64,000 bases of DNA, from the NCBI RefSeq assembly GCF_016757965.1, contig NZ_JAEKIW010000002.1, forward strand, positions 1 to 64,000, in the 5' to 3' direction. Below are positions 52,219 to 61,111 of the stretch, one piece after another. The translations under genes were made by a program, and so were the position numbers. Origin of the DNA: Archaeoglobus neptunius (GTDB taxonomy: Archaea > Halobacteriota > Archaeoglobi > Archaeoglobales > Archaeoglobaceae). The notes beneath the pieces are model-generated. The model was not told where the DNA came from and did not search any database. It saw only the letters and a program-made list of their open reading frames with translations. Within the stretch, counting starts at the first letter, position 1. Each line of letters begins with the position of its first letter.

Positions 52219-53538
52219 TTGATGACTTCAAAAGTTGAAAAAATGCTCACTGTGTGTTGGTTTATATCAGTACTTGTACCAGCCTTCCTTCTTCGTTTTT
52301 ACCAAGACGAGGGTCTTTACCTGCACGTGGCAACAAGGTTTTTCGACATACTCCCCCCCCGTCCACCTCTTGCCTTTTTGATGGTTCATATTATTTCTCG
52401 CATGAATTCGTTTTTATTACTTGTATGGTTATCAAGGATTACTACGGCAGTATTTACTCTCTTTAATATCCTACTTCTCTATCGCCTGGTTAGGAATAAA
52501 TACAACGAGAAAGTTGGTTTAATATCTTCCATCATCTTTACGATGTCCTTTATAATTTTGCGTTATGGGAGCAGATACAATCTGGAACCGTATGCTCTCT
52601 TCTTTATCCTCCTTTCAATATACGCTTTTGAAAAGCAAGCTTTTCTCTCAGCAATCTCTGCTGGGCTATCTTTTGCTGCGAGGAGTACGGCGTTGGTATA
52701 CGTCCCGTTTTACATAGTATATTCCTCTAGGAAGAGGAAAAACTTAGCTTTTATTGCTTTAATACCTGTAATTGCCACATTTGGTTGGATAGCTTATGCA
52801 AAAATGTCATTCTCAGGACGAACACCAATAGAGTATAACTTCGATTTCACAAAATTGGGCATCTCCTGGATCCTCACAAGCCTTTCAAGAGGATGGCTCG
52901 AATTCGCAATCGCCTACCCACTTGCATTTTTCGGATTCCTGTACTCTCTGAAATCTGAGAAAAATAAAGACATCTTCATTCTCACCATGCCCATGATTCT
53001 CGCCCTAAGCGGAGTCTACGGCTTCCTCCTCAACGGAGCCTTCGAACGCTACACCATGATCCCCCTCGCATTAATGTGCATAACTGCAGGCAAACCCATC
53101 GCTGATTTCATGGAGAAGCATGGTTTGAAAATGAGGCATCTTATTGCCTTCCTACTTGTCCACCTCCTCATTTTGAATGCGGGCGTCGTTGCCTTAAGCG
53201 AAATCGGAGCAAACAGCATCTACGACTTTGGATTCTGGTATGATGTCGAGGTTGTGAACATTCTGAACGAGAAGGCTCAGGGAGAGTTCGTCGTCGGCAC
53301 ACCCCACGGCGCATTCGTCAACTGCACGTGGAAGTATGCCGAGCGAAAAATCGCTCAGGCAATCGCCCTGAACCCCGACTGGCTTGTTACTTTCAAAGCA
53401 TGGGTTAAAGTCAAGCCCAACAACAAACTCGAAGTTTATGAAGTCGGCCCTTACATACTTATCCATTCCCATCCACGGGGATTCATCAGGGAATATGTTG
53501 AGACAACGAATTTCGGGTTTAACAGATTGAGGAAATAA
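52219..53538 (+). CDS. GT-C membrane glycosyltransferase (family 39/ArnT-like)
   Basis: A 439-residue membrane protein with about ten helices. The acidic loop FYQDEGLYLHVATRFFD near residue 28 is the DE site of ArnT/PMT-type enzymes that take sugars from lipid carriers. GC content rises after about 52,850, so the gene may be mosaic. It stands on the plus strand, divergent from the GT2 run. Confidence 0.82.
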   Translation: MMTSKVEKMLTVCWFISVLVPAFLLRFYQDEGLYLHVATRFFDILPPRPPLAFLMVHIISRMNSFLLLVWLSRITTAVFTLFNILLLYRLVRNKYNEKVGLISSIIFTMSFIILRYGSRYNLEPYALFFILLSIYAFEKQAFLSAISAGLSFAARSTALVYVPFYIVYSSRKRKNLAFIALIPVIATFGWIAYAKMSFSGRTPIEYNFDFTKLGISWILTSLSRGWLEFAIAYPLAFFGFLYSLKSEKNKDIFILTMPMILALSGVYGFLLNGAFERYTMIPLALMCITAGKPIADFMEKHGLKMRHLIAFLLVHLLILNAGVVALSEIGANSIYDFGFWYDVEVVNILNEKAQGEFVVGTPHGAFVNCTWKYAERKIAQAIALNPDWLVTFKAWVKVKPNNKLEVYEVGPYILIHSHPRGFIREYVETTNFGFNRLRK

Positions 53539-53591
53539 GAACTTGAACAACCTTGGTCACAGGGTTGGGTGAATTTTAAAGTATTGCTGAA

Positions 53592-53813
53592 TTATATTAA
53601 CACTGCCTCATCCAGTTCTGACACTTTTTTAATCTCCTTTAACGCCTTCATTATCACTTTTTCGCCAGCATTCCATATTTCAATGCCTGCTGTTTTACCA
53701 TCTTTGTCATACTCTATCCAGACACCTTCATCGATTTCATCACTATCTGAGATCTCACCTTCCCTGATGAGAATGTAGAGGATATCAGCCTTAGGGTCGT
53801 ATCTAACTTTCAT
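53592..53813 (-). CDS. DUF2283 protein (antitoxin-like)
   Basis: A 73-residue DUF2283 protein: KVRYDPKADILYILIREGEI, SDEIDEGVWIEYDKDGKTAG. DUF2283 often follows DUF4258 as a TA-like pair. Its ATG overlaps the stop of the DUF4258 remnant by 4 bp. Confidence 0.85.
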   Translation of the reverse strand: MKVRYDPKADILYILIREGEISDSDEIDEGVWIEYDKDGKTAGIEIWNAGEKVIMKALKEIKKVSELDEAVLI

Positions 53814-54093
53814 AATTTCACCCACCTTTTACTCTCCACCTTGTTTTTAATAATCTTTCCCAGCCTTTTACTTGTATCGATCACAGTTATAACCTCAACA
53901 AACTCTTGAGAAAGACCATAAACAACTATCAGATAATGTCCTTCTTTCTTCCGCTTACCTATTGCCACATTGTACCTGTTTTTTAAATCATAGAATTTCC
54001 ACTCAGGTTTCAGGATAACTCTCTCTACCTCTTGGATGTCAATCTTCTTTCGATGAGTCTTAATCTTGCATGTTCAGTAAACACCAATTTCAT
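53810..54093 (-). pseudogene. DUF4258 toxin-like protein, frameshifted
   Basis: It starts KLVFTEHARLRLIERR, the DUF4258 opening, then reaches a stop. One missing A near 54,052 explains this: in the other frame it reads IDIQEVERVILKPEWKFYDL, NRYNVAIGKRKKEGHYLIVV to the end. The partner DUF2283 gene is intact. Confidence 0.8.
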
Positions 54094-54347
54094 TTCTCCC
54101 CTGAATCTATGAAGTCTTTACAACTCCTTAAATTTATTTGGATTGCAACTTTTCTGTGGATTTAACTTGAATTTAACAGATAAAGTTTCATTGATTGAAT
54201 ATCATATTTTCGCATCCTTATTCCATTCCCGTGGAATACGCTTTTTAAGACTCCATGCAATCGAATCCATTTTATCTGCAATGGACAGATGATAGCACTA
54301 GCTGCCCGGATCCGGCCTCCCATCACGGATCAGTTCGACCGGATCCG
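54094..54347. other. intergenic region with two CCGGATCC palindromes
   Basis: 254 bp with no gene that I can support. CCGGATCCGG lies at 54306-54315 and CCGGATCCG at 54339-54347. The word CAGTTCGAC just before the second also occurs at 62,227 before GATCCGG. They may be regulator sites or the edge of an old insertion. Confidence 0.35.
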
Positions 54348-54692
54348 TTAGAGATATGAGAGTATCCTTTCCCTTGAAACCTTTATATACTTCCTGACGA
54401 TTTCCACAAAAATTTCCTTCTGTCTGGAGTAACTGTAAGCGTAAACATCATCCAGGAATTCCAGCTCCTTCACTATCAGTCTGATCTGTGCTCTGGATAT
54501 TTTATAACCTTTTTGCTCAAGGTCTCTGCGTAAGCTTGAAAGAACGCCCGTAAAGAATCCCAACCTTTTCCCCCTGTCTGAAGAAACGTTTTTGAGTGTT
54601 CCGCATTTTGAACAGTAGGGGTGGGGAGCAATTAGCCTGTTCTCGGCGGGGTACCAGACCCTATCTCTGGCGCTCTTATGCTCACACACCAT
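54348..54692 (-). CDS. small conserved protein with possible zinc site
   Basis: A 114-residue protein with CEHKSARDRVWYPAENRLIA, HPYCSKCGTLKNVSSDRGKR (a short zinc ribbon) and a helical C-terminus (KISRAQIRLIVKELEFLDDV). It looks like a small archaeal regulator or nucleic-acid-binding protein. The family is unfamiliar to me. A minus-strand TATA-like ATTTATACT lies about 25 bp upstream. Confidence 0.6.
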   Translation of the reverse strand: MVCEHKSARDRVWYPAENRLIAPHPYCSKCGTLKNVSSDRGKRLGFFTGVLSSLRRDLEQKGYKISRAQIRLIVKELEFLDDVYAYSYSRQKEIFVEIVRKYIKVSRERILSYL

Positions 54693-54775
54693 CTCGAATG
54701 TTGATAGCCGAACTCAGTATAAATACATTGTTGGAAACAGAAGCGATTATATATCATCCCCATCTAACCTCAGCA
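54693..54775. promoter_or_regulatory. divergent promoters
   Basis: TTATATATC at about 54748-54756 is 20-28 bp before GTG 54776 on the plus strand, consistent with a leaderless flippase mRNA. On the minus strand ATTTATACT near 54,714-54,722 serves the small protein ending at 54,348. Confidence 0.5.
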
Positions 54776-56194
54776 GTGTCGGATGTTGGAGAGGTTGCAA
54801 GGTACAGCTATCTAATTCTGGCAGCTTTTTTTATTGCAAGTGTTGTTAACTATCTTTATCAGGTGGTAATGGGTATACTGCTTCCCAGGAGTGATTTCGG
54901 TTCGCTGGGAGTTGCTCTTTCCGTGCTGTACATAGCATCCGTTGTCACCCAGAATACCTTTTCGTGGCCTGCAACCAAGTTCATAGCCGTAAATCCAGAA
55001 AACGGTGCCAGATATTTCAGAACAGCATTGGTCGGCAATCTCATCCTTGCTCTCGCAGCATCTTTTTTAATAATACACTTCGGTCAGATAATGCTGCTCG
55101 TTGCTGCCTCACTTCTGCTGACTGCTATCGTTAACTCCTACGTCTCTGCTTTGCGAGGCTTCAAGATGTTCTTACCAATAGCTGTTGCAAACACCGCAAA
55201 TCCTGTCGTAAAAATCCTTGTGGCTGCAGCCCTGGTTATCGCCGGATATGGTGTTTTAGGGGCCCTTGCAGGACTGGTGGCGGCCGTAGCATTCTCAGCA
55301 GCGTATCTGGCGATCGTGGCAAGAAAGATAGAATTCGGAAAATCATCAGGATGGAGCTTTAAAATGGTCAGGGAAAGTGCATCCATGTCAGTGACCTTTC
55401 TGGGAATTTTCTTTCTGGTTAACGGAAGCATTGTCATGCTGAAGCTTTCTGGTTTCAGCGATGTTGTGGCGGGCTCGTTCAATGCAGCTCTGACGGTATC
55501 CAGGGCTGTCTTTTTCCTGGCCTCCGCACTGATTACAGTCACATTTCCCTACGTTTCATCCGAGTCAATGGGAGAAAGGCTGTCTTTTGAGAGCCTGAAA
55601 TATGTCATTTTATTTGCATTCCCGATAGCACTCTCGATGAGTTCGAATCCGGAAGCCTGGTTGACCGTATTCTTCTCAAACAAGTACGTTGACGCCGGGA
55701 TTTTTCTGAGATATCTCGGTCTGGGAGTGGGATTCCTGAGCATTTCGACCATCCTCGCTTCAAATCTGCTTGCTCTCGGAAAGTCCAGATTTACGGCGCT
55801 CAGTGTGGCTATGGCAGGCATAGCTTACGCAGTGGTATCCTACAGCTCGGACACTCTCAAAATCTCCGCCTTTCTGCTGCTGGTATCGGTCACTCTTACA
55901 ATCGCTTTAACGATATATTATGCCAAAAACTACTACTTCAAAGCCGGTCTAACGAGAATAACAAAGTTGCTGTGCTGCTACGCAGTGCTGAGTCTTCTGA
56001 TGACGCTGAGGGTCGAGGGCAGAGTGGTCAACCTTGCTCTAATTGCTGCAGCCCTCCTTACCTACACGATCCTCATTTCGATAACCGGACTTTTTGATGA
56101 CAGGGACGTTGAGTTTCTCCTTGCCCCACTTCCGAAAACGGTAAGAGAGAGAGCTGCCGTGATCGTAACTAAGCTGAATTCACTGCTTCGATGA
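54776..56194 (+). CDS. polysaccharide/lipid-linked oligosaccharide flippase (MATE/PST-like)
   Basis: A 472-residue membrane protein with 12-14 helices, from the Wzx/PST group: YSYLILAAFFIASVVNYLYQ, VVMGILLPRSDFGSLGVALS, SYVSALRGFKMFLPIAVANT. It would flip lipid-linked glycans to the outer face for AglB. GTG 54776 was chosen by the TATA position; ATG 54698 is the alternative. Its 3' end overlaps the convergent GT4 gene by 26 bp. Confidence 0.87.
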   Translation: MSDVGEVARYSYLILAAFFIASVVNYLYQVVMGILLPRSDFGSLGVALSVLYIASVVTQNTFSWPATKFIAVNPENGARYFRTALVGNLILALAASFLIIHFGQIMLLVAASLLLTAIVNSYVSALRGFKMFLPIAVANTANPVVKILVAAALVIAGYGVLGALAGLVAAVAFSAAYLAIVARKIEFGKSSGWSFKMVRESASMSVTFLGIFFLVNGSIVMLKLSGFSDVVAGSFNAALTVSRAVFFLASALITVTFPYVSSESMGERLSFESLKYVILFAFPIALSMSSNPEAWLTVFFSNKYVDAGIFLRYLGLGVGFLSISTILASNLLALGKSRFTALSVAMAGIAYAVVSYSSDTLKISAFLLLVSVTLTIALTIYYAKNYYFKAGLTRITKLLCCYAVLSLLMTLRVEGRVVNLALIAAALLTYTILISITGLFDDRDVEFLLAPLPKTVRERAAVIVTKLNSLLR

Positions 56195-57203
56195 GAATCT
56201 TCTCGGTCTTTTCAGCAGCGCTCTCCCAGGTATACCTTTCCGCAATTCGTCTTCCTGTAGAGCCAAGTTTTCTGTAAATTTTACCGGCCCTTTCAATTGC
56301 CTCGGCAAGGCTCCTTGGTGAGGGGTTACACAGCACTCCGTTTTTTCCATCTCTTATATAGCAGGGTATGCCTCCAACTCTCGTTCCAACCACCCCGGTT
56401 CCACATGCATTTGCCTCCAGCGCCACCATGCCAAAAGCCTCAAGATCCGATTTCGATGGGAGAACAAGTAACTTTGCTGACGAATACAGTTTGACGAGGT
56501 CTGAATCCCCTACAACACCTGTAAATTCGACGCTAACATTAAACACCTGGCTCAATTTTTCATAGTATTCTCTTTTGTTCCCTTCTCCAACCACCACCAG
56601 CCTCTCCCCACTCAGTGAAGCAGCTTCTATAAGAACGTCCAGTCCCTTCCACATGTGTCCCCTGTTTAGCTGACCAACAAAGAGCAAATAGTCCTCTTTT
56701 CTGGGACCGGGTCTAAAAAAGTTGATATCCACTCCCGGCTCAACGACAAAATCCGCTTTAACAGCTCTTTTTACGAAATCTGAAACTGCAACGCTGATTT
56801 CTGCCCTGGAGTGGATGTAGGGCTGTAAACATCTGTAAATCCTAGCAAGAGGGGCCAGAGTTCCGGCGGCCGTCACAAAGGCAGAATGGTATACGACGAC
56901 GGATGGCTTCTTTTTCAGCAGAAGTGCCATATCCGCAAAATAGGGCACCGGAGTGTGGGCGTACACAACATCACACCACCTGGAGAGCTCTGGAAATACT
57001 CTCGCCGCTCTAAAAGATACGGGAGTGTTCGAAATTTTTATTCCTTCCCCCACACCTATAACTTCAAAAACCTGAGATGATGGATTGCTGCACAAAACTT
57101 TAATTTCGTGTCTCTCAGCCAATCTACGACAAACTTCATATACATACCTTTCGAGTCCTCCGGGTTTAGGGTGAAAATATGGTGCAACGCACAGCACTCG
57201 CAT
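56169..57203 (-). CDS. GT4 glycosyltransferase
   Basis: A 344-residue GT-B enzyme: APYFHPKPGGLERYVYEVCR at the start, LFVGQLNRGHMWKGLDVLIE, and the family 4 donor motif LPSKSDLEAFGMVALEANAC. It probably adds a hexose to the lipid-linked glycan. The start overlaps the divergent plus-strand gene by 25 bp. Confidence 0.9.
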   Translation of the reverse strand: MRVLCVAPYFHPKPGGLERYVYEVCRRLAERHEIKVLCSNPSSQVFEVIGVGEGIKISNTPVSFRAARVFPELSRWCDVVYAHTPVPYFADMALLLKKKPSVVVYHSAFVTAAGTLAPLARIYRCLQPYIHSRAEISVAVSDFVKRAVKADFVVEPGVDINFFRPGPRKEDYLLFVGQLNRGHMWKGLDVLIEAASLSGERLVVVGEGNKREYYEKLSQVFNVSVEFTGVVGDSDLVKLYSSAKLLVLPSKSDLEAFGMVALEANACGTGVVGTRVGGIPCYIRDGKNGVLCNPSPRSLAEAIERAGKIYRKLGSTGRRIAERYTWESAAEKTEKILIEAVNSA

Positions 57204-58243
57204 TCCTGTTACTGTTGGCTTTCGTATATATATTTATAGCAGAAGCAGCCTCGACTGAGTTAATCAGCTATGGTATTGTGAAAAAAGGTGACGAGTATTT
57301 TGTAAACGGCTCGGGAGAGCTCAAATGGGAAATCGGAATAGAGAACATTTCGAGAGTGAGCCTGATTGTGGAAACTTCAGACGTTTCAGGCACAGTCGTT
57401 TTAGAACGGTATGACAGGATAGTAAAAACCCAATCGCTGAATTCAGGAACCGGTAAATTTAACTTTCTTCTTCCACCCGGGGATTACACGGTTTACATTA
57501 TACTGACTGGAAGAGGCACGGTAATGGTGAAGAAGAACGTGGAGGAAATTAAATCAGATTTTGCATACAAGACCGAAAATTACTCCCTCTATCTTCTGAA
57601 TGTTTCAAAATTGGCCGTAGGCGAAAAGTTTTCTTTCGATCTCATCAGCTTCTCCAAGGAAAAGATGTGGCATATTCTGAAGGTGGAGAGTGCCGGATGT
57701 AAAGGGCAGGTGATGTTCTGGAGCTATCCGAGTGCAAGTAAACATCACTATGAATTCAATTGCTTCAAGATACCCGGTATCTATACCGTTACAATCTCGG
57801 GGGATGGCTGGTCTTACGATGTGAGAGTTACCGCCTATCCCGGAAACGAGTTTCTTATATTGATGGGAACTCTTGCGATCATTTTTGCTGGAACGTATGC
57901 AGCAAGAAGACATATTCACGGCTTATCTGTGGGTCAAAAGCTCGTATACATCTCCATAGTTCTTTTGATTTTATCGGCCGTGGTTCTCAGCTTTTACGGA
58001 GAAGATTTCGCCAACTCTCTGGCGATAATTGCCTATTATTTCCTGACCTTGGGTGTCATAAACCTCCTTATTGAATACAGATCCGAAAGGGCGGGTTGGT
58101 TGAGGGGCTCAATCAGTTTGCTTGTTGTGGCATACCTCATACACATCTCACCAGAAGTCCTCAAATTTCTCCCCCACACAGATTACGTTCTTGCCATTAC
58201 AGCGATCATCATTGAGGCTTATCTGCTCATAAAATCCAAGTGA
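57179..58243 (+). CDS. secreted/membrane protein of unknown function
   Basis: A 354-residue protein. Residues 1-24 are a signal peptide (LAFLLLLAFVYIFIAEAA). Residues 25-220 are an extracellular beta-rich part with many N-glycosylation sequons (for example NGS, NIS, NYS, NVS). Six helices follow at the C-terminus. It may be a glycosylated surface protein or a component of the export machinery. The gene start overlaps the divergent GT4 gene, so a shared short promoter or leaderless start is implied. Confidence 0.6.
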   Translation: MVQRTALAFLLLLAFVYIFIAEAASTELISYGIVKKGDEYFVNGSGELKWEIGIENISRVSLIVETSDVSGTVVLERYDRIVKTQSLNSGTGKFNFLLPPGDYTVYIILTGRGTVMVKKNVEEIKSDFAYKTENYSLYLLNVSKLAVGEKFSFDLISFSKEKMWHILKVESAGCKGQVMFWSYPSASKHHYEFNCFKIPGIYTVTISGDGWSYDVRVTAYPGNEFLILMGTLAIIFAGTYAARRHIHGLSVGQKLVYISIVLLILSAVVLSFYGEDFANSLAIIAYYFLTLGVINLLIEYRSERAGWLRGSISLLVVAYLIHISPEVLKFLPHTDYVLAITAIIIEAYLLIKSK

Positions 58244-58246
58244 TGG

Positions 58247-59980
58247 CTATTGCACCTCAAAAACTTTAACCTTCCCGAAACTCTTTAAGAGCCTGAAATG
58301 CTTTAAGTTCTCAGCATTCTCCACATGTAACCTGTAGAACATGGAGGTATTGTAAAATTCGAGAATTCTTTCTTTTTTCATGTGTTCAGGGTGAAGTCCC
58401 GCAATGGACATTATTGCCTCAAACTTGCCCGTGTAGACTCCGCTCTCGTTCTTTAGACCCATCTCCTCGTCCGTGATGATATATCTAACACCTCTCCTTT
58501 TCACAACCTTGAGCGCCTCCTCTTCGCTCTGAGCGGTGAAGAACCTTGCCGCATCAACAGCTCCTGCCTGAAAGTTATTACACACCACCGGCCTTTTTGC
58601 AACATACACTATCCAGTTTCCATAGTCCCACCAGCTCAATACGGAGTACTCTGGCTTACCGCTGTCAGGGTGCAGGTAGTATGACGTGGGATCTGTATTC
58701 GCCTCCAACCATTTCAGCGCATCATACCAATCCTTGTTCAGTTCATATGGCCTGATTGAAATTGTAATTGCAGGTGAGAAAATGAAGGCAAGGAAGACTG
58801 CCACCACGACCTTATCGCCAAGAGTTAGCTTTTCCTTTTTTCGAGGTTTTTTTCTCCCCCTTTTTTTCTTCACTTCATCGCCCTCCTCCCTTACAATTAC
58901 CTCAGTCTTTTCGAAAATGTAGACGAGGGTGGAAGAGGCAAAGAAAGCCACGGGAATTGCCAGAACATCAACAAACCTCACCTGCAGGATGGCAAGAGCG
59001 AATGATGCAAAGAAAAGTGCACGGAAAAATTGATTTCTAAATGTGAGCAGTGACGGAAGGGCCAGAACAAAGGATAGATACCCCGAGAGTGACATGATTC
59101 CTGCCAGATCAAAGGACTGTGCTTCAGCAATCGTCGGGAGGTATATGTTCGCTCCGAGAAGGTAGTCCATACCCGCCCTGATAAAGCTCAGTTCCTTAAC
59201 AGGAATGAGGTATAAAACTGCCAGTATCAGAGCGCTGGCAGCCACATAACCCAGTTCCACTCTGAAATCACCGAACCTTTTAACAAGTACACCGGCAGCA
59301 AGAAAGAGGGCGATTACCACAAAGGATAGGGCAAGAGTGTGGCTCACAACTACAGATGCCACTGGAATGAGGAACGCTGGTATGGAATAAAACAGCTTTT
59401 TCTCATCAAAATACAGGAATACTGCAAATGCGAGAACGGCAGCATAAATCGGCGCTCCTACCCATGAGAAGGCCAGAATTGTCAGAGGTGCGGCAGCAGT
59501 GATGGGATGCCTGAACAGAAGATATATTGCGAGCAGCACCAGAAACATGTTCCATGCGTGATGATCTGCAAACCCCAGAACACTCGTATGAACTGCTGCA
59601 GGAATTGTTGCATAAACGAGGGCGGAGAGCAGTGCAAAATTTTCATCTCCAAAATTCTTCGCTATGGCATAAACAAGAATGGTGCTGATAATTCCAAGCA
59701 CCACGGGCAGCACCAGAGCAAAATAAACGGTGGCATCGAAGCCAAACAGCATCCCTGGAGCGGCAAGAAGGTAATCAAAAAGTGGTAGCCAGCCGATTTT
59801 CAAACCGTGAGGGTAGTTGAGGTAGTAGTCAAACTCAGGTAGGTAGCCTGACTTAACGAGGATCTCAGCAAGCCTGAGATGATAAAATGGATCGTAACCT
59901 GCAGGAAGCTTGAGAGAAAAGACACGAAAGTTTTGAAGTCTCAGCAGGGTTGCCAATATGATCACAGCCAGCAGCCACAT
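58247..59980 (-). CDS. aglB: oligosaccharyltransferase AglB, short form
   Basis: A 577-residue STT3-family enzyme that moves the lipid-linked glycan to Asn in N-x-S/T. The first acidic site is in AGYDPFYHLRLAEIL, the second in LGFADHHAWNMFLVLL, and the WWDYG motif is in VLSWWDYGNWIVYV at about residue 433. About 13 helices precede a short globular end, like the AglB-S forms of Archaeoglobus. A basic run KKKRGRKKPRKKEK lies in a cytosolic loop. Confidence 0.95.
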   Translation of the reverse strand: MWLLAVIILATLLRLQNFRVFSLKLPAGYDPFYHLRLAEILVKSGYLPEFDYYLNYPHGLKIGWLPLFDYLLAAPGMLFGFDATVYFALVLPVVLGIISTILVYAIAKNFGDENFALLSALVYATIPAAVHTSVLGFADHHAWNMFLVLLAIYLLFRHPITAAAPLTILAFSWVGAPIYAAVLAFAVFLYFDEKKLFYSIPAFLIPVASVVVSHTLALSFVVIALFLAAGVLVKRFGDFRVELGYVAASALILAVLYLIPVKELSFIRAGMDYLLGANIYLPTIAEAQSFDLAGIMSLSGYLSFVLALPSLLTFRNQFFRALFFASFALAILQVRFVDVLAIPVAFFASSTLVYIFEKTEVIVREEGDEVKKKRGRKKPRKKEKLTLGDKVVVAVFLAFIFSPAITISIRPYELNKDWYDALKWLEANTDPTSYYLHPDSGKPEYSVLSWWDYGNWIVYVAKRPVVCNNFQAGAVDAARFFTAQSEEEALKVVKRRGVRYIITDEEMGLKNESGVYTGKFEAIMSIAGLHPEHMKKERILEFYNTSMFYRLHVENAENLKHFRLLKSFGKVKVFEVQ

Positions 59981-60013
59981 GAAGGAAAATCTATTGAGAG
60001 AATAAATAAGTTG

Positions 60014-61111
60014 CTATTCTATAGACAGACTGCTTATGAAAAACGTACTGAAAAACACCTGTAGACCGACTGCAACCATTAGAAAAGACAGGATCGCGTA
60101 GTTAAGGGCGTTAAGCTCCCCATAGCCGCTTTCGACCCATGCGGAAAAAATGAGGTATCCGAGGATCAGTCCGGCAAGAATTAGCACAATTCCAATTATC
60201 AGCCCCTCCTCGAGGATGGAATAGCGTTTGAAAAATCTCACCACCCTGTCCACCTCAGCAAGCCCGATTCTAGCGGAGAATATCTTGCTCGAAATGCCGA
60301 AAAAGAGTGTTTGAGTGCCTATCATCGTCAGCATAGACGCCAGAACAAGTGTATGTGTTCTGATCGGCTCCAGAAGCAGCACATACAAAATTAAAGTGAT
60401 GCCGGCTATCAGCATCAATGCTGCGGGTACCAAAAACAGGTAAGAAGGCGAGAGCAGAAGCATGAGCCTCAGATGTCTCCAGCCATCTCTTAACGTTCTA
60501 AGCTTGCTGTGACCTTTCCTGGGGTGATAGGTGATCGGAACTTCGACGATTCTGCAGCCACTTCTCCACGCCTTGGCAAGCATTTCCGTGGCGAACTCCA
60601 TGCCCTCAGAACTGAACCTCAGAGATTCCGCTACCTCCTTCTTCAACGCCCTCATTCCCGAGTGCACATCTGTAAAGCTGGATTTAAAGAAAAAATTGGT
60701 TATTTTAGTCAGCAAAACGTTCCCCAGCCTGTGAACTGGTCCCATCGATCCCGGTCTGATCTCACCCCTAAACCTGCTGCCGAGCACGATATCTGCTTTG
60801 TTGGAAATGATCGGTTCAACAAGCCTCGGTATTTCGAGAGGATCGTACGTTCCGTCGGCATCGAGCATCACGACGATTTCCCCCTTTGCATGTCTGATTC
60901 CCTCGATGTAAGCCTTTCCATATCCCTCCACATTCCTAATAACTTTGCAGCCGAGTTTCTCTGCGATCTCCGGAGTCCTGTCGATTGAGTTGTCCACAAC
61001 CACCAGCTCATGATCTACATCTTTCAGTGCTTCCCTGCACTTTCTGATGATTTCTTCAATCGCCTCCTCCTCGTTTTTCGTCGGCAGTATTACGCTAACC
61101 TTCAACCTCAT
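60014..61111 (-). CDS. dolichol-phosphate mannosyltransferase-like GT2 with membrane tail
   Basis: A 365-residue GT2 enzyme: SVILPTKNEEEAIEEIIRKC, VVDNSIDRTPEIAEKLG, VVMLDADGTYDPLEIPRLVE (DxD) and VHSGMRALKKEVAES, then four C-terminal helices. It is like archaeal AglD/DPM enzymes. Its stop is followed 33 bp later by the aglB start, suggesting one transcript. Confidence 0.9.
   Translation of the reverse strand: MRLKVSVILPTKNEEEAIEEIIRKCREALKDVDHELVVVDNSIDRTPEIAEKLGCKVIRNVEGYGKAYIEGIRHAKGEIVVMLDADGTYDPLEIPRLVEPIISNKADIVLGSRFRGEIRPGSMGPVHRLGNVLLTKITNFFFKSSFTDVHSGMRALKKEVAESLRFSSEGMEFATEMLAKAWRSGCRIVEVPITYHPRKGHSKLRTLRDGWRHLRLMLLLSPSYLFLVPAALMLIAGITLILYVLLLEPIRTHTLVLASMLTMIGTQTLFFGISSKIFSARIGLAEVDRVVRFFKRYSILEEGLIIGIVLILAGLILGYLIFSAWVESGYGELNALNYAILSFLMVAVGLQVFFSTFFISSLSIE

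Noticed and set aside
54306-54347. Rho-independent-type terminator
   Set aside because: The palindromes are not followed by a T run and lie upstream of gene starts.
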